From JAAFGT01 sp041485165 (GTDB taxonomy: Bacteria > Acidobacteriota > Terriglobia > Acidiferrales > UBA7541), in contig JBGPJC010000002.1 of NCBI GenBank assembly GCA_041485165.1, forward strand, positions 10,678-74,677: a stretch of 64,000 bases of DNA, written 5' to 3'. The translations under genes and the position numbers were made by a program. Shown piece by piece: positions 26,901 through 35,787 of this stretch. The notes beneath the pieces were generated by a model. It was not told the origin of the DNA, ran no database searches, and saw nothing but the letters and a program-made list of their open reading frames with translations. Position 1 is the first letter of the stretch. The number at the start of each line of letters is the position of its first letter.

Positions 26901-29126
26901 TTGACCAAAGTGCTGCGACAGCAGTCCTCGGAGTTTGCCGCGGAGATCGAACAGATCATCCGCGCCGAACATCCCGACCCATTCCATGTCCTTGGCGCGC
27001 ACCCCGTCGAGGTCGCAGGGAAAAAGCGGCTCGCAATCCGCACCTTTCAACCTCATGCCAACGAAGTCGCCGTGGTCTTCGAAAAGGGCGCCGAACGCGT
27101 GGCCATGGCGCGCATTCATCCCGGCGGAATCTTCGAGGCCGTGCTGGATGCGGCTGCCCTCCCGGGAGGTTACCGGCTGGCGGTCAGCTATCACAGCGGC
27201 GCCCGCGGCACCATCCACGACCCCTACAGCTTTCCACCGCAGTTGAGCGACTTCGATCTCCACTTGATGAGCGAAGGCACGCACTACCAGAAATACGAAA
27301 AGCTCGGCGCGCACTTGCACAACGTCAGCGGCGTGCGCGGCGTGCAGTTCGGCGTGTGGGCGCCAAACGCCTTACGCGTGAGCGTGGTGGGCGATTTCAA
27401 TGGCTGGGACGGCCGCGTCCACCCCATGCGCAGCCGCGGTTTGACCGGGCTGTGGGAGCTCTTCATCCCGGGACTCGACGAGGGCGGGATCTACAAATTC
27501 GAGATCCTCTCGCGCCTGGGCGGCGCCCCTTTCCTCAAGGCCGACCCTTACGCCTTCGCCTCAGAAATCAGTCCGAAGACGGGTTCGGTGGTCAGTGACT
27601 TGAGCCACCACACCTGGAATGACACGCCGTGGATGGAAGCCCGCGCCAAGCGCAACTGGCTCGAGGCGCCGGTCTCGATTTTCGAGGTGCACCTGGGCTC
27701 GTGGCGCCGCAAGGAGGGAAATCGCTTCCTCACGTATGGCGAGCTGGGCGACGAATTGATCCCCTACGTGAAGCAGTTGGGCTACACGCACATTGAGCTG
27801 CTCCCGGTGATGGAACATCCCTTCAACGGCTCGTGGGGCTATCAAACCGTGGGCTATTACGCCGCGAACAGCCGTCACGGGAGTCCCACCGGGCTGATGG
27901 AGTTTGTGGACCGCTGCCACCAGGCCGGCATCGGAGTGCTCCTGGACTGGACCCCGGCGCATTTTCCGCGCGACGCGCACGGCCTGGCGCAGTTTGACGG
28001 CACCCACCTTTACGAGCACGAGGACCCGCGCAAGGGCTCGCACCCCGACTGGGGCACGCTGGTCTTCAATTACGGGCGCATCGAGGTGCAGAATTTTCTG
28101 ATCGCCAACGCGCTGTTCTGGCTGGACAAGTACCACATGGACGGCCTGCGCGTGGACGCGGTGGCCTCCATGCTCTACCTGGACTATTCGCGCAAGCACG
28201 GTGAGTGGGCGCCCAACGAGTTCGGCGGACGGGAAAACCTGCCGGCGATCGCCTTCTTGAAGCGTATGAACGAGGTAATCCACAGCCGCCACGCCGGCGC
28301 GCTGACTATCGCCGAAGAGTCCACCTCATGGCCTCTGGTCACGCGGCCCACTTACGTCGGCGGGCTGGGGTTCAACCTGAAGTGGAATATGGGCTGGATG
28401 AACGACACGCTGAAATACTTCAAGCTCGACCCGGTCTTCCGCAGGTTTCAGCACAACCAGATCACCTTCTCGATGATGTACGCCTTCAGCGAGAACTTCG
28501 TGCTGCCCTTCTCGCACGATGAAGTGGTGCACCTGAAGGGTTCCATGGCCGGGAAGATGAGCGGCGACGACTGGCAGAAATTTGCCAACTTGCGCGCGCT
28601 CTATGGCTACCAGTTCGCCCACCCGGGAAAAAAGCTGCTGTTCATGGGCGGAGAGTTTGGCCAGTGGCGCGAGTGGAACCACGACCAGGGCCTCAACTGG
28701 GACCTGCTGTCCTACGGCCCGCACCTGGGGATCGCCGCGCTGGTCAGGGACTTGAACCGCCTCTACTCCTCCGAGCCGGCGCTCCACCAGGTCGAGTTCG
28801 ACTGGCAGGGTTTCGAGTGGATGGATTGCAACGATTCCGACCACAGTGTGCTTAGTTTCGTGCGCCGCGCGAAGAGCCCGGACGATTTCCTGCTGGTGAT
28901 TGCCAATCTCACTCCCGTGGTGCGGGAGAACTATCGTGTCCCGGTCCCTGCCCCCGGCTTTTACACCGAGGTGCTCAACACGGACGCCGCGGCTTACGGC
29001 GGTTCCAATGTGGGAAACCTGGGCGGAACTCGAGCCGAGGAAGTTCCCTGGCTCGACCGCGACTACTCGCTCAAATTAACCCTGCCACCCCTGGCCACCC
29101 TCTTCTTTAAGCCCAGCCGCGGCTGA
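26901..29126 (+). CDS. glgB: 1,4-alpha-glucan branching enzyme GlgB
   Basis: 741 residues, full length for GlgB. An N-terminal carbohydrate-binding module is repeated (HPDPFHVLGAHP, then FGVWAPNALRVSVVGDFNGWDG). The GH13 barrel follows, with the nucleophile Asp in GLRVDAVASMLYLDY (about 419), acid/base Glu in IAEEST (about 472) and Asp in SHDEVVHLKG (about 540). An all-beta C-terminus closes it. It introduces alpha-1,6 branches into glycogen in the cytoplasm. The start is TTG at 26901 with GAGGG upstream. No other glycogen genes are adjacent. Confidence 0.95.
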   Translation: MTKVLRQQSSEFAAEIEQIIRAEHPDPFHVLGAHPVEVAGKKRLAIRTFQPHANEVAVVFEKGAERVAMARIHPGGIFEAVLDAAALPGGYRLAVSYHSGARGTIHDPYSFPPQLSDFDLHLMSEGTHYQKYEKLGAHLHNVSGVRGVQFGVWAPNALRVSVVGDFNGWDGRVHPMRSRGLTGLWELFIPGLDEGGIYKFEILSRLGGAPFLKADPYAFASEISPKTGSVVSDLSHHTWNDTPWMEARAKRNWLEAPVSIFEVHLGSWRRKEGNRFLTYGELGDELIPYVKQLGYTHIELLPVMEHPFNGSWGYQTVGYYAANSRHGSPTGLMEFVDRCHQAGIGVLLDWTPAHFPRDAHGLAQFDGTHLYEHEDPRKGSHPDWGTLVFNYGRIEVQNFLIANALFWLDKYHMDGLRVDAVASMLYLDYSRKHGEWAPNEFGGRENLPAIAFLKRMNEVIHSRHAGALTIAEESTSWPLVTRPTYVGGLGFNLKWNMGWMNDTLKYFKLDPVFRRFQHNQITFSMMYAFSENFVLPFSHDEVVHLKGSMAGKMSGDDWQKFANLRALYGYQFAHPGKKLLFMGGEFGQWREWNHDQGLNWDLLSYGPHLGIAALVRDLNRLYSSEPALHQVEFDWQGFEWMDCNDSDHSVLSFVRRAKSPDDFLLVIANLTPVVRENYRVPVPAPGFYTEVLNTDAAAYGGSNVGNLGGTRAEEVPWLDRDYSLKLTLPPLATLFFKPSRG

Positions 29127-29198
29127 GCCTTTCCCCACTCGGTCCCTGCCAAATCGCGTCCCCCTCCCGCGCTTTGTCCCAGTACCCCCAATGGCTGG

Positions 29199-29225
29199 GG
29201 AACATTTCCCGGGGGCCCTGCGTAG
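29199..29225 (+). promoter_or_regulatory. Possible ECF-sigma-type promoter
   Basis: GGAAC, a 17-base spacer and CGTAG lie 55 bases before the start of the following exported-protein gene. The spacing and motif resemble ECF sigma factor promoters. This is a single match read by eye and may be chance. Confidence 0.25.
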
Positions 29226-29279
29226 AAAGAGACGAAAGCGGGCAAGAGCCGTCCAAAGGCTGAGGGAAGGAGGTCCACA

Positions 29280-29912
29280 ATGGCCGATCGCAGCGCAAGA
29301 AAAACCATCCTGCTGGCGGGGTTAGTCCTGCTGGCCACAGCAACGCTTATGGTGGTCCTGTTGCGCGCCACACCGCTGGCGCTTGCGGCACAGAACACCA
29401 CGCCAAGCACCGCTCCGGCAGCCGAGCGCTGGCTGCACGTTGCCATTAACAATCAAAACCCCAAGGGCGAGCGCGTGCGGGTCAATCTGCCTCTTTCTCT
29501 GGCGGAAAGTCTTCTCGGCGCGGTGAAGCACGGAAGGCTGGAGGCCGGGAAGATCCGCATCAGCGAATTCAAAGTGGACAATATTGACTTGCGCCGCGCT
29601 TTCGAAGCTATCAAGTCAGCCAAGGACGGCGAGTTTGTGACCGTCGATAGCACCGACGCCAACGTGCGCGTGGCCAAGGAGAAGGGCTTCATCATCGTGA
29701 AGGCTCGCGATTCCCGCAACAAGACGGGGACGGTGGACGTGCGCGTGCCCATCGAAGTAGTGGACGCGCTGTTCTCCGGCGGGCCCGACGAATTAAACCT
29801 CATCGCCGCTCTGCGCGCGCTGGCCGGGAAAGGCGACATCGAGCTGGTCAGCGTGAAGGACGCCGAATCCACCGTGCGGGTGTGGGTGGACGCGAAAAAC
29901 ACCGCGGATTGA
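29280..29912 (+). CDS. Exported or anchored two-module protein of unknown function
   Basis: 210 residues. An N-terminal membrane anchor (ILLAGLVLLATATLMVVLL) is followed by a Thr/Pro linker and two related modules of about 75 residues. Each has a strand like RVRVNLPLSLAESLL or VDVRVPIEVVDALF, a helix, then EFVTVDSTDANVRV or IELVSVKDAESTVRV. A strong ribosome-binding site GGAAGGAGG precedes the ATG. A third related module occurs in the next gene, 60 bases on. The module looks like the domain often found in sensor-like proteins with a WLHV...VRVNLP start. Function is unknown. Confidence 0.7.
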   Translation: MADRSARKTILLAGLVLLATATLMVVLLRATPLALAAQNTTPSTAPAAERWLHVAINNQNPKGERVRVNLPLSLAESLLGAVKHGRLEAGKIRISEFKVDNIDLRRAFEAIKSAKDGEFVTVDSTDANVRVAKEKGFIIVKARDSRNKTGTVDVRVPIEVVDALFSGGPDELNLIAALRALAGKGDIELVSVKDAESTVRVWVDAKNTAD

Positions 29913-29972
29913 TCGGGCTCAAAGCATCTGAATGGCGGACCGACCCCCCGGCAAAACCTTGAGGAGGATGTG

Positions 29973-30395
29973 ATGATCGCCAAGCTGCTGATAGGAACGG
30001 CAGTGCTGGGAGGCGCGGTGATGATGCAGGACGGCCTGATCAGCGTCAACGTACGCGAGAAACATCAGAACGGCCACCACATCTTCTTCGTGGCCCCGGG
30101 CGCGGTAGTGCCCTGGGCAGTCAAGATCGCCGCGTCACAACATTCCGGGTGGCACATGGATCGTGCGCGCGAGTGGATGCCCCTGGCCAAGAGCGCCGTC
30201 GCAGCGCTGGGAAATTCGCCAGATTGCGTTTTCGTGCAGGTGGATAGCTTCGACCAGCACGTACGCATCGAAAAGTCCGGGAACCGCCTGAAGATTGACG
30301 TCGACGACCCCCGCGAGGAAGTGCATCTGGCCGTGCCGCTCGGAGCCGTACGGCACGCGCTGCGCGAGATTGAGGAGATGGGACCGGCCTCCTGA
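29973..30395 (+). CDS. Small protein sharing a module with the preceding gene
   Basis: 140 residues with a hydrophobic N-terminus (IAKLLIGTAVLGGAVMM) and then FFVAPGAVVPWAVKIAAS. The C-terminal half repeats the neighbouring module in permuted order: DCVFVQVDSFDQHVRIEKSG, then EVHLAVPLGAVRHALREI. ATG at 29973 is used, because AGGAGG at 29962-29967 is 5 bases away; GTG at 29970 is the alternative. It is probably cotranscribed with the gene before it. Confidence 0.68.
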   Translation: MIAKLLIGTAVLGGAVMMQDGLISVNVREKHQNGHHIFFVAPGAVVPWAVKIAASQHSGWHMDRAREWMPLAKSAVAALGNSPDCVFVQVDSFDQHVRIEKSGNRLKIDVDDPREEVHLAVPLGAVRHALREIEEMGPAS

Positions 30396-30419
30396 TCGCC
30401 GGAGTCTCCCTGGTTAATT

Positions 30420-31199
30420 TCAGCTTGCCGCCACTTGCTTGGGCGGAATCCAGTAAGTCTCTTCCCGCATCGATTCCTTGACGAATCCCCGGCGTTGCAG
30501 GATTCCTTTGCCATGTTCGATCATCTGCGGGTGGCCGCAGAGGTACGCAGTGGTATGCGCGGGGTCGCATTCCCACTGGTCGGCGTACTTGCGGATCAGA
30601 TCCTCGACGCGGCCGGTCTCTCCTTTCCAGGACGTATCCTCCCACGGGCGGCTGATGGTGGCCACGTAAGTGAACCAGGGGACCTCGGCGGCGAATTGTT
30701 TCATCTCTTCGTGGTAGCCGAATTCCCAGGAGCGGCTGGCGCCATCCACCAGGTAAAGATGGTGCTCGCCTTTGAATTTTCCGTCCTTCCAATCGCGGTA
30801 CAAAGTGCGCAGGTAGCTGACATAGGGGGCGATGCCGGTGACCGTGGACAGCAACAGGTGACGCGTGTGGCCGCTCTTGGTATCCAGTGTAAAGCGTCCT
30901 TTGAAGGACTTGCGCATCTTCAGCTCGTCGCCGGTCTTCAATTCATAGAGCAGCGGCGTGAATTCTCCTTCCGGCACCAACTCGATGAAAAACTCGAGTT
31001 CGCGCTCGTACGGGGAGGAGACAATTGAGTACGGCTTCTCCACACGCTTCAGCGCCGTATCCACGCCCAGTGTGGCGTACTGCCCGGCAGCGAAATGGAA
31101 TTCTCCCGCAGGGGCCACGCGGATCATCCACAGGTCGCCGGCAAAATCCTTGCGCTCGGTGATGCGGGCCCGGAAGAACTTGTCATCTGCTGGAGACAT
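30420..31199 (-). CDS. Ferredoxin-NADP reductase-like FAD/NAD(P) oxidoreductase
   Basis: 259 residues. The FAD-binding beta barrel has EKPYSIVSSPYE (RxYS-type FAD contact) and GQYATLGV. The NAD(P)-binding half has LLLSTVTGIAPYVSYLRTL and the C-terminal TTAYLCGHPQMIEHGK. The family shuttles electrons between NAD(P)H and ferredoxin or flavodoxin. The start ATG 31199 has GAGG upstream. It is convergent with the preceding plus-strand gene, with a 24-base gap. Confidence 0.85.
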   Translation of the reverse strand: MSPADDKFFRARITERKDFAGDLWMIRVAPAGEFHFAAGQYATLGVDTALKRVEKPYSIVSSPYERELEFFIELVPEGEFTPLLYELKTGDELKMRKSFKGRFTLDTKSGHTRHLLLSTVTGIAPYVSYLRTLYRDWKDGKFKGEHHLYLVDGASRSWEFGYHEEMKQFAAEVPWFTYVATISRPWEDTSWKGETGRVEDLIRKYADQWECDPAHTTAYLCGHPQMIEHGKGILQRRGFVKESMREETYWIPPKQVAAS

Positions 31200-31524
31200 T
31201 CGTACCTCTTTCGCGCCGCAACCTGCCGCGACCCCGGGGGCCCGGTGGGGGCGTATCCTTCGTCTTGACGGAGCGCCACGAACAGAGGATATCACCACTG
31301 TAATTCAGCGCAGCGTAATCAAGGGGGCCGCCCCACGGCACAGGTCTAGCAGCCTGCTGATAAGGAGAAATGTGCCACTCTGAACCCAAGGCCGCCGAAA
31401 CGCCGGCCATGCGGCCTTCGTAGGGGCGGCTTTACGCCGCCCGCCTTTCATCATCCGGGCGGGATAAACCCGCCCCTACGATTTCTGCTCTTCGGGTTGT
31501 GCTTGCTGTTATTCTGCAATCCCA
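31200..31524. other. Intergenic region with a REP pair
   Basis: 325 bases without a convincing gene. It contains the presumed promoter of the reductase gene near 31200-31300 and a REP pair at 31420-31479. Nothing else is recognised. Confidence 0.5.
31420..31479. repeat. Inverted pair of GTAG-headed REP palindromes
   Basis: GTAG, GGGCGGC, TTTAC, GCCGCCC on the plus strand, and a facing unit ending CCCGCCCCTAC at 31479. It is nearly identical to the pair at 13571-13628, differing mainly in the centre. It is not at a gene end here. Confidence 0.75.
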
Positions 31525-31731
31525 ATGACAAGGAAAACGGCAGAGATTGCAAAGGCAGTGCAGCGCGCAGCGGCTCTCATGGAAGAGCATTTTGCCACCC
31601 TCTCCAAGAGCGAAGGGAATAAGGCACGAAGGGAGCTGCATCAATTGGCTACAAGGGTTTCCCGCCATACTCGCGGAAAAGCTTCAAGATCTCAACAGAG
31701 CGCGGAGAATCGTGTTTCAGGCTATTCCTAA
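31525..31731 (+). CDS. Possible small helical protein
   Basis: 68 codons predicting a charged helical peptide (AVQRAAALMEEHFATLSKSE). No clear ribosome-binding site is visible, and an overlapping frame at 31547-31753 competes. The amphipathic pattern KAVQRAAALMEEHF followed by KARRELHQLATRV looks protein-like. It is kept as a low-confidence hypothetical gene. Confidence 0.35.
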   Translation: MTRKTAEIAKAVQRAAALMEEHFATLSKSEGNKARRELHQLATRVSRHTRGKASRSQQSAENRVSGYS

Positions 31732-31762
31732 GCAAGGAACGAATCCGTCCTGACTCTCTTAT

Positions 31763-31969
31763 TCATCGTTTACCGAATACGGCGACCATGACGCTGGAAA
31801 CCAAAATAATCCAAAGAACGCCCACCAATCTGACTATAAATGTGCCGTGCATCTTGACTCTGCTTCTGTGAAACCAAGTATAAAAGCGGACAACGCTCTT
31901 TGGAAACACGAGCCACCACAGCCCGAAACCAATTGTCAACGCGAAACCTAGATAGTCACTCCGTTTCAT
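31763..31969 (-). CDS. Small two-helix membrane protein
   Basis: 68 residues with two hydrophobic segments (YLGFALTIGFGLWWLVF and IVRLVGVLWIILVSSVMVAVF) separated by a basic loop (FHRSRVKMHGTF). The sequence is clearly richer in A and T than its neighbours, which may mark recent acquisition. The start is ATG at 31969. Function is unknown. Confidence 0.55.
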   Translation of the reverse strand: MKRSDYLGFALTIGFGLWWLVFPKSVVRFYTWFHRSRVKMHGTFIVRLVGVLWIILVSSVMVAVFGKR

Positions 31970-32044
31970 TTCGAGACGCGAACTGGCCTAACTATTGTTT
32001 ATGCCGGCCCGCCTGAACCGCCTGGCGCACGCGAGAATTCGCGG

Positions 32045-33433
32045 TTAGTGATGATCTCCCGCGGCCAGTTCGCGCACCAAGCTGCCAACAAACGACTTCG
32101 CGTCGCCGAACAGCATCAGCGTCCTATCCAGATAGTAGAGCGGGTTGTCGATTCCCGCAAAGCCGGGACTCATCCCGCGCTTGATTACCATCACCGTCCG
32201 CGCTTTGTCCACATCCAGGATGGGCATGCCGTAGATGGGGCTGGAGGGATCGGTGCGCGCGGCGGGGTTGGTTACGTCGTTGGCTCCGATCACCAGCGCA
32301 ACATCCGTCTGCGGGAGTTCCGGATTGATCTCGTCCATGTCCAGCAGTTTGTCGTAGGGAATGTCCGCCTCGGCCAGCAGCACGTTCATGTGCCCGGGCA
32401 TGCGCCCGGCGACGGGGTGAATGGCGAACACGACCTCCACGCCGCGCTTGGTCAGGTTATCGTAGAGTTCGCGCACTTTGTGCTGCGCCTGGGCCACGGC
32501 CATCCCGTAGCCGGGGACAATCACCACTTTATTCGCCGCGGACAGGATCGCCGCCGCCTCTTCGGGCGTCGCGCTGTGCACCGGGCGCGCCTCGGCCGCC
32601 ACCACGCCTGCGGCCTCGACCTGGCCGAAAGCCCCGAACAGTACGTTCGAGAACGACCGGTTCATCGCCTTGGACATGATCACGGACAGGATGAAACCCG
32701 AAGAGCCGTCCAACGCGCCGGCGATGATCAGCAGCTTGCTGTTCAGCACGAAACCCATCGCCGCCGCGGAAAGTCCGGCGTACGAGTTCAACAGGGAGAT
32801 CACCGTGGGCATGTCGGCCCCGCCAATGGGAATGATCATCAGCACACCGAAAACCAGCGGGATGGCCACCAGCAACGGGAACAGCGCGGTCTGCCCCGGA
32901 TGGAAAACCAGATACGCAGCCACCAGGACAGCCACGCCCAGCAGCGACAGGTTGACGAAGTTCTGTCCCTTATAAGTGATGGGCCGCTGGGGCAGCAGCT
33001 CCTGCAGCTTTCCGGCGGCCATCAGGCTGCCGGTGAAGGTCAGCGAGCCGAGGATCACCTCCAGGCAAAGCACCGCCATCATGAAGCGCGGCACATCCCC
33101 TCCGCGCCCGTAGAACTCCGCCGTACCCACCAGCGTGACGCACAGCGCTCCGAACGCGTGGCTCAGCGCCGTCCGCTGCGGCACCGCGGTCATGGGCACG
33201 CGCCCCAGTGGTACGCCGATGACCGACCCGGCCACCAGGGCAATAGCGATCCACCGGTAATCCACGATGTCGTGGTGCAGCAAAGTGCCACCGATGGCCA
33301 GGGCCATCCCGATTTCGCCGGCGAGGACCCCGTGCCGCGCCGTGCTGGGCGAGCTCAGCCATCGGAGCGACAGGATGAACAGCACAGTGGCCGCGAGGTA
33401 GACGATCTCGATGATGTGTTCGGTGGGGGGCAC
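32045..33433 (-). CDS. pntB: NAD(P) transhydrogenase subunit beta PntB
   Basis: 462 residues. About eight to nine membrane helices form part of the proton channel. The cytoplasmic NADP(H)-binding domain III follows (KVVIVPGYGMAVAQAQ, AIHPVAGRMPGHMNVLLAEA, VIGANDVTNPAA). With PntAA and PntAB it transfers hydride between NADH and NADP+ driven by the proton gradient. It is the last gene of a three-gene operon, starting 6 bases after pntAB. Confidence 0.95.
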   Translation of the reverse strand: MPPTEHIIEIVYLAATVLFILSLRWLSSPSTARHGVLAGEIGMALAIGGTLLHHDIVDYRWIAIALVAGSVIGVPLGRVPMTAVPQRTALSHAFGALCVTLVGTAEFYGRGGDVPRFMMAVLCLEVILGSLTFTGSLMAAGKLQELLPQRPITYKGQNFVNLSLLGVAVLVAAYLVFHPGQTALFPLLVAIPLVFGVLMIIPIGGADMPTVISLLNSYAGLSAAAMGFVLNSKLLIIAGALDGSSGFILSVIMSKAMNRSFSNVLFGAFGQVEAAGVVAAEARPVHSATPEEAAAILSAANKVVIVPGYGMAVAQAQHKVRELYDNLTKRGVEVVFAIHPVAGRMPGHMNVLLAEADIPYDKLLDMDEINPELPQTDVALVIGANDVTNPAARTDPSSPIYGMPILDVDKARTVMVIKRGMSPGFAGIDNPLYYLDRTLMLFGDAKSFVGSLVRELAAGDHH

Positions 33434-33439
33434 GAAGGG

Positions 33440-33736
33440 TCAGGGTTTCCTGGGCCCACTGGCCTTGAACATCCGCAGCATGCGGTCGGTGATCACGAAT
33501 CCGCCCACCACGTTGCTCATCGCGGCCACCACGGCAATGGTGCCCAGCACGGTGGTGAGCCTGCTCTTGCCTTCTCCGGCGAGGATGATTGCGCCGACCA
33601 CGGCGATGGCGTCCAGGGCGTTGGTCAGCGACATCAGCGGCGTGTGCAGCAGCGGCGAGACACGGCGGATGACCTCGAAGCCGATGAAGGCCGCCAGGAT
33701 GAAAACGTAGAGGTTGGTGATCAGGTCTCCCTTCAT
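33440..33736 (-). CDS. pntAB: NAD(P) transhydrogenase subunit alpha part 2 PntAB
   Basis: 98 residues with three membrane helices (LYVFILAAFIGFEVI, LDAIAVVGAIILAGEG, TVLGTIAVVAAMSNVVGGFVI), the membrane part of the split alpha subunit. The position between pntAA and pntB is the usual one. Confidence 0.93.
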   Translation of the reverse strand: MKGDLITNLYVFILAAFIGFEVIRRVSPLLHTPLMSLTNALDAIAVVGAIILAGEGKSRLTTVLGTIAVVAAMSNVVGGFVITDRMLRMFKASGPRKP

Positions 33737-33771
33737 GTTTCCTCCCCGCGATCTGGTCTGCTGTCGCCCGG

Positions 33772-34950
33772 CTACCTGCTGCCCTGCGCGGCGAGGGCGG
33801 GCATGCCGAAGAACTCCCGCACGCGCGCATTCACCACCTCGCCGCCCTGGGTCACCAGCGTTTCGCGGACAATTTCATCCTCGAGATCGATCTGGAGTCT
33901 CTTATCCCGCATCATGTTCAGCAGGAAGGCGCTGATGTTCCGGGCGTACAACTGGCTGGCGTGGTACGGGACGCTGCTGCCCACGTTGATCCGGCCGATG
34001 ATGGTGACTCCGTGATGCACTACCGTCTCCCCGGCCCGGGTCAGCTCGCAGTTTCCCCCGCGCTCCGCCGCCAGGTCTATGATCACCGAGCCTGGCGCCA
34101 TCCTTTCCACCATCTCGCGGGTCACCAGCACGGGCGGTTTTTTTCCGGGAACCACCGCGGCCGTGATCACGGCGTCGCTTTCCGCCACGACTTTTCCAAG
34201 CAGCTCGCGCTGCCGGGTGTAGAAGGCTTCGCCCTGCTCAGTCGCATAGCCGCGGGCATCCTCCGCATCCTTGGCTTCGATGGGCAGCTCGACGAACCGC
34301 CCCCCCAGGCTCTGTACCTGTTCCTTCGCCGCCGGCCGCAGATCGTAGGCGGAGGCCACCGCTCCCAGCCTTCGCGCCGTAGCAATGGCTTGCAGCCCGG
34401 CGACTCCCGCGCCGATCACCAGCACACGCGCCGGTGTGATGGTTCCCGCTGCCGTGGTGAGCATCGGGAAAATTCGCGGGACCGTGTCTGCCGCGATCAG
34501 CACCGCCTTGTAGCCGCACAGCGTCGCAATCGAGGAGAGCGCGTCCATGCTCTGCGCCCGAGTCGTGCGCGGCACGAGCTCCACGGAAAAAGCAGTGACC
34601 CCGGCCGCGGCGATCTCCTCGACCACTTCACGGGATCCGAACGGCCGCAGGAAACCAATCAGCACCTGGTTGCGGCGATAGAGTGGAAGGTCGGCTCTGC
34701 CCGTCTTGTCGTTCGAGCCGTAGCAGAGAACCTGCAGGATGATGTCGGCCGCCGCGAACACGCCCGCCCGGTCGGAGAGGATCTTGGCGCCTCTTGCGAT
34801 GTAATCGGCGTCCGTATAGCCCGCCTCGAATCCCGCTCCGGCTTCAACGACTACCTCGAGGCCGGCTTTGGTTAGATTGGGAATCGCGGCCGGCACCATT
34901 GCCACCCGCCGCTCGCCCGGAAAACTTTCTTTGGGAACTCCGACTATCAC
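33772..34950 (-). CDS. pntAA: NAD(P) transhydrogenase subunit alpha part 1 PntAA
   Basis: 392 residues, the soluble NAD(H)-binding subunit. It begins MIVGVPKESFPGERRVAMVP. The dinucleotide motif is VLVIGAGVAGLQAIATARRLG, and the mobile-loop region includes GYATEQGEAFYTRQRELL. It is similar to alanine dehydrogenase, but the context with pntAB and pntB identifies it. It is the first gene of the operon. Confidence 0.94.
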   Translation of the reverse strand: MIVGVPKESFPGERRVAMVPAAIPNLTKAGLEVVVEAGAGFEAGYTDADYIARGAKILSDRAGVFAAADIILQVLCYGSNDKTGRADLPLYRRNQVLIGFLRPFGSREVVEEIAAAGVTAFSVELVPRTTRAQSMDALSSIATLCGYKAVLIAADTVPRIFPMLTTAAGTITPARVLVIGAGVAGLQAIATARRLGAVASAYDLRPAAKEQVQSLGGRFVELPIEAKDAEDARGYATEQGEAFYTRQRELLGKVVAESDAVITAAVVPGKKPPVLVTREMVERMAPGSVIIDLAAERGGNCELTRAGETVVHHGVTIIGRINVGSSVPYHASQLYARNISAFLLNMMRDKRLQIDLEDEIVRETLVTQGGEVVNARVREFFGMPALAAQGSR

Positions 34951-35092
34951 GAAGTGATCTTCCTTTCCGTTGTCTCGAACGCGCCGGGCTTGACCACCCG
35001 GAGTACGCCCGCCCCTCTGCGCAAGTCAGCCGCCGCAGAATCATTCCAGAGCGAGCCTGATGGCGTGAACCCTGAGGGGCAGGTGGCCAGGC

Positions 35093-35776
35093 TCACGGCT
35101 GGGGTGGCTTCTGCTGTTGCCTCATCATCTCCCCGGGATCGAACCGCGTGACCGGCCCGGTGATCTTGGTCTTGGCGTCGTGGATAACGCGGATCAAGAG
35201 CATGTCGGTCTCTTTGCCGGTCATCTTCACCAGCCTCCACGGCACCACCTTCTCGGAGAGCCACATGTCGGTGGCCTGGTCCTTGCTGCGCCAGTGTTCA
35301 CACACAAACGTACCCGCCGGGGTGGTGATTGTTTCCGTGCCAACGCGCACCGAATCGTTGCGGGCGTCGGGGTTCATGGGTTTCTGCTGCTGGGGGGACA
35401 TTTTAGAGAAATCCATTGGCATCTCCATGGCTTTGTCCCCCATCTTGAGAATCAGGCGCTTAATGCCCGGGGTGTTTCCCTCCATGACCATCAAAACTTT
35501 GCTTACCACCGGGCCATGGGTGGGGTCCTGAGTGGTGTGCTCCATCCAGTAGCCCTTCTTGCCCTCGAACATTTCCTCGCCGACCAGGGCGATCTCCATC
35601 TGCATCTTTGCCGGCCCCCTCTTTTTCTCCCTCGAATCAATCTCGTAGACCGAGCCCGATCCGATGACCGGAGACCAGACGCCGATCATGCTGGGCGGTG
35701 GGGCAAACTGGCCGAGCGTCGTGGCCGCCGCGGCCAGGACAACAATCGCGGCTGCTGCCAAAAAACGAACTCGCAT
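35093..35776 (-). CDS. Exported protein of unknown function
   Basis: 227 residues with a signal peptide (MRVRFLAAAAIVVLAAAATTLG). The mature domain has TITTPAGTFVCEHWRS, a pattern seen in DUF3108/DUF4412-like beta proteins, and a Gln/Pro-rich C-terminus. Its ribosome-binding site GAGGAGGAG overlaps the stop codon of the glutaredoxin gene just upstream, so the two are coupled. No catalytic residues are recognised. Confidence 0.72.
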   Translation of the reverse strand: MRVRFLAAAAIVVLAAAATTLGQFAPPPSMIGVWSPVIGSGSVYEIDSREKKRGPAKMQMEIALVGEEMFEGKKGYWMEHTTQDPTHGPVVSKVLMVMEGNTPGIKRLILKMGDKAMEMPMDFSKMSPQQQKPMNPDARNDSVRVGTETITTPAGTFVCEHWRSKDQATDMWLSEKVVPWRLVKMTGKETDMLLIRVIHDAKTKITGPVTRFDPGEMMRQQQKPPQP

Positions 35777-35787
35777 GGTTCTCCTCC

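Noticed and set aside
31547..31753. Alternative 68-codon frame overlapping the small plus-strand gene at 31525
   Set aside because: It has no ribosome-binding site, and its translation looks less protein-like than the frame that was kept.
32048..34015. Very long open frame antisense to pntB and pntAB
   Set aside because: It is the GC-driven shadow of strongly supported transhydrogenase genes. The composition (many His, Arg, Gln, Asp) is typical of antisense frames.
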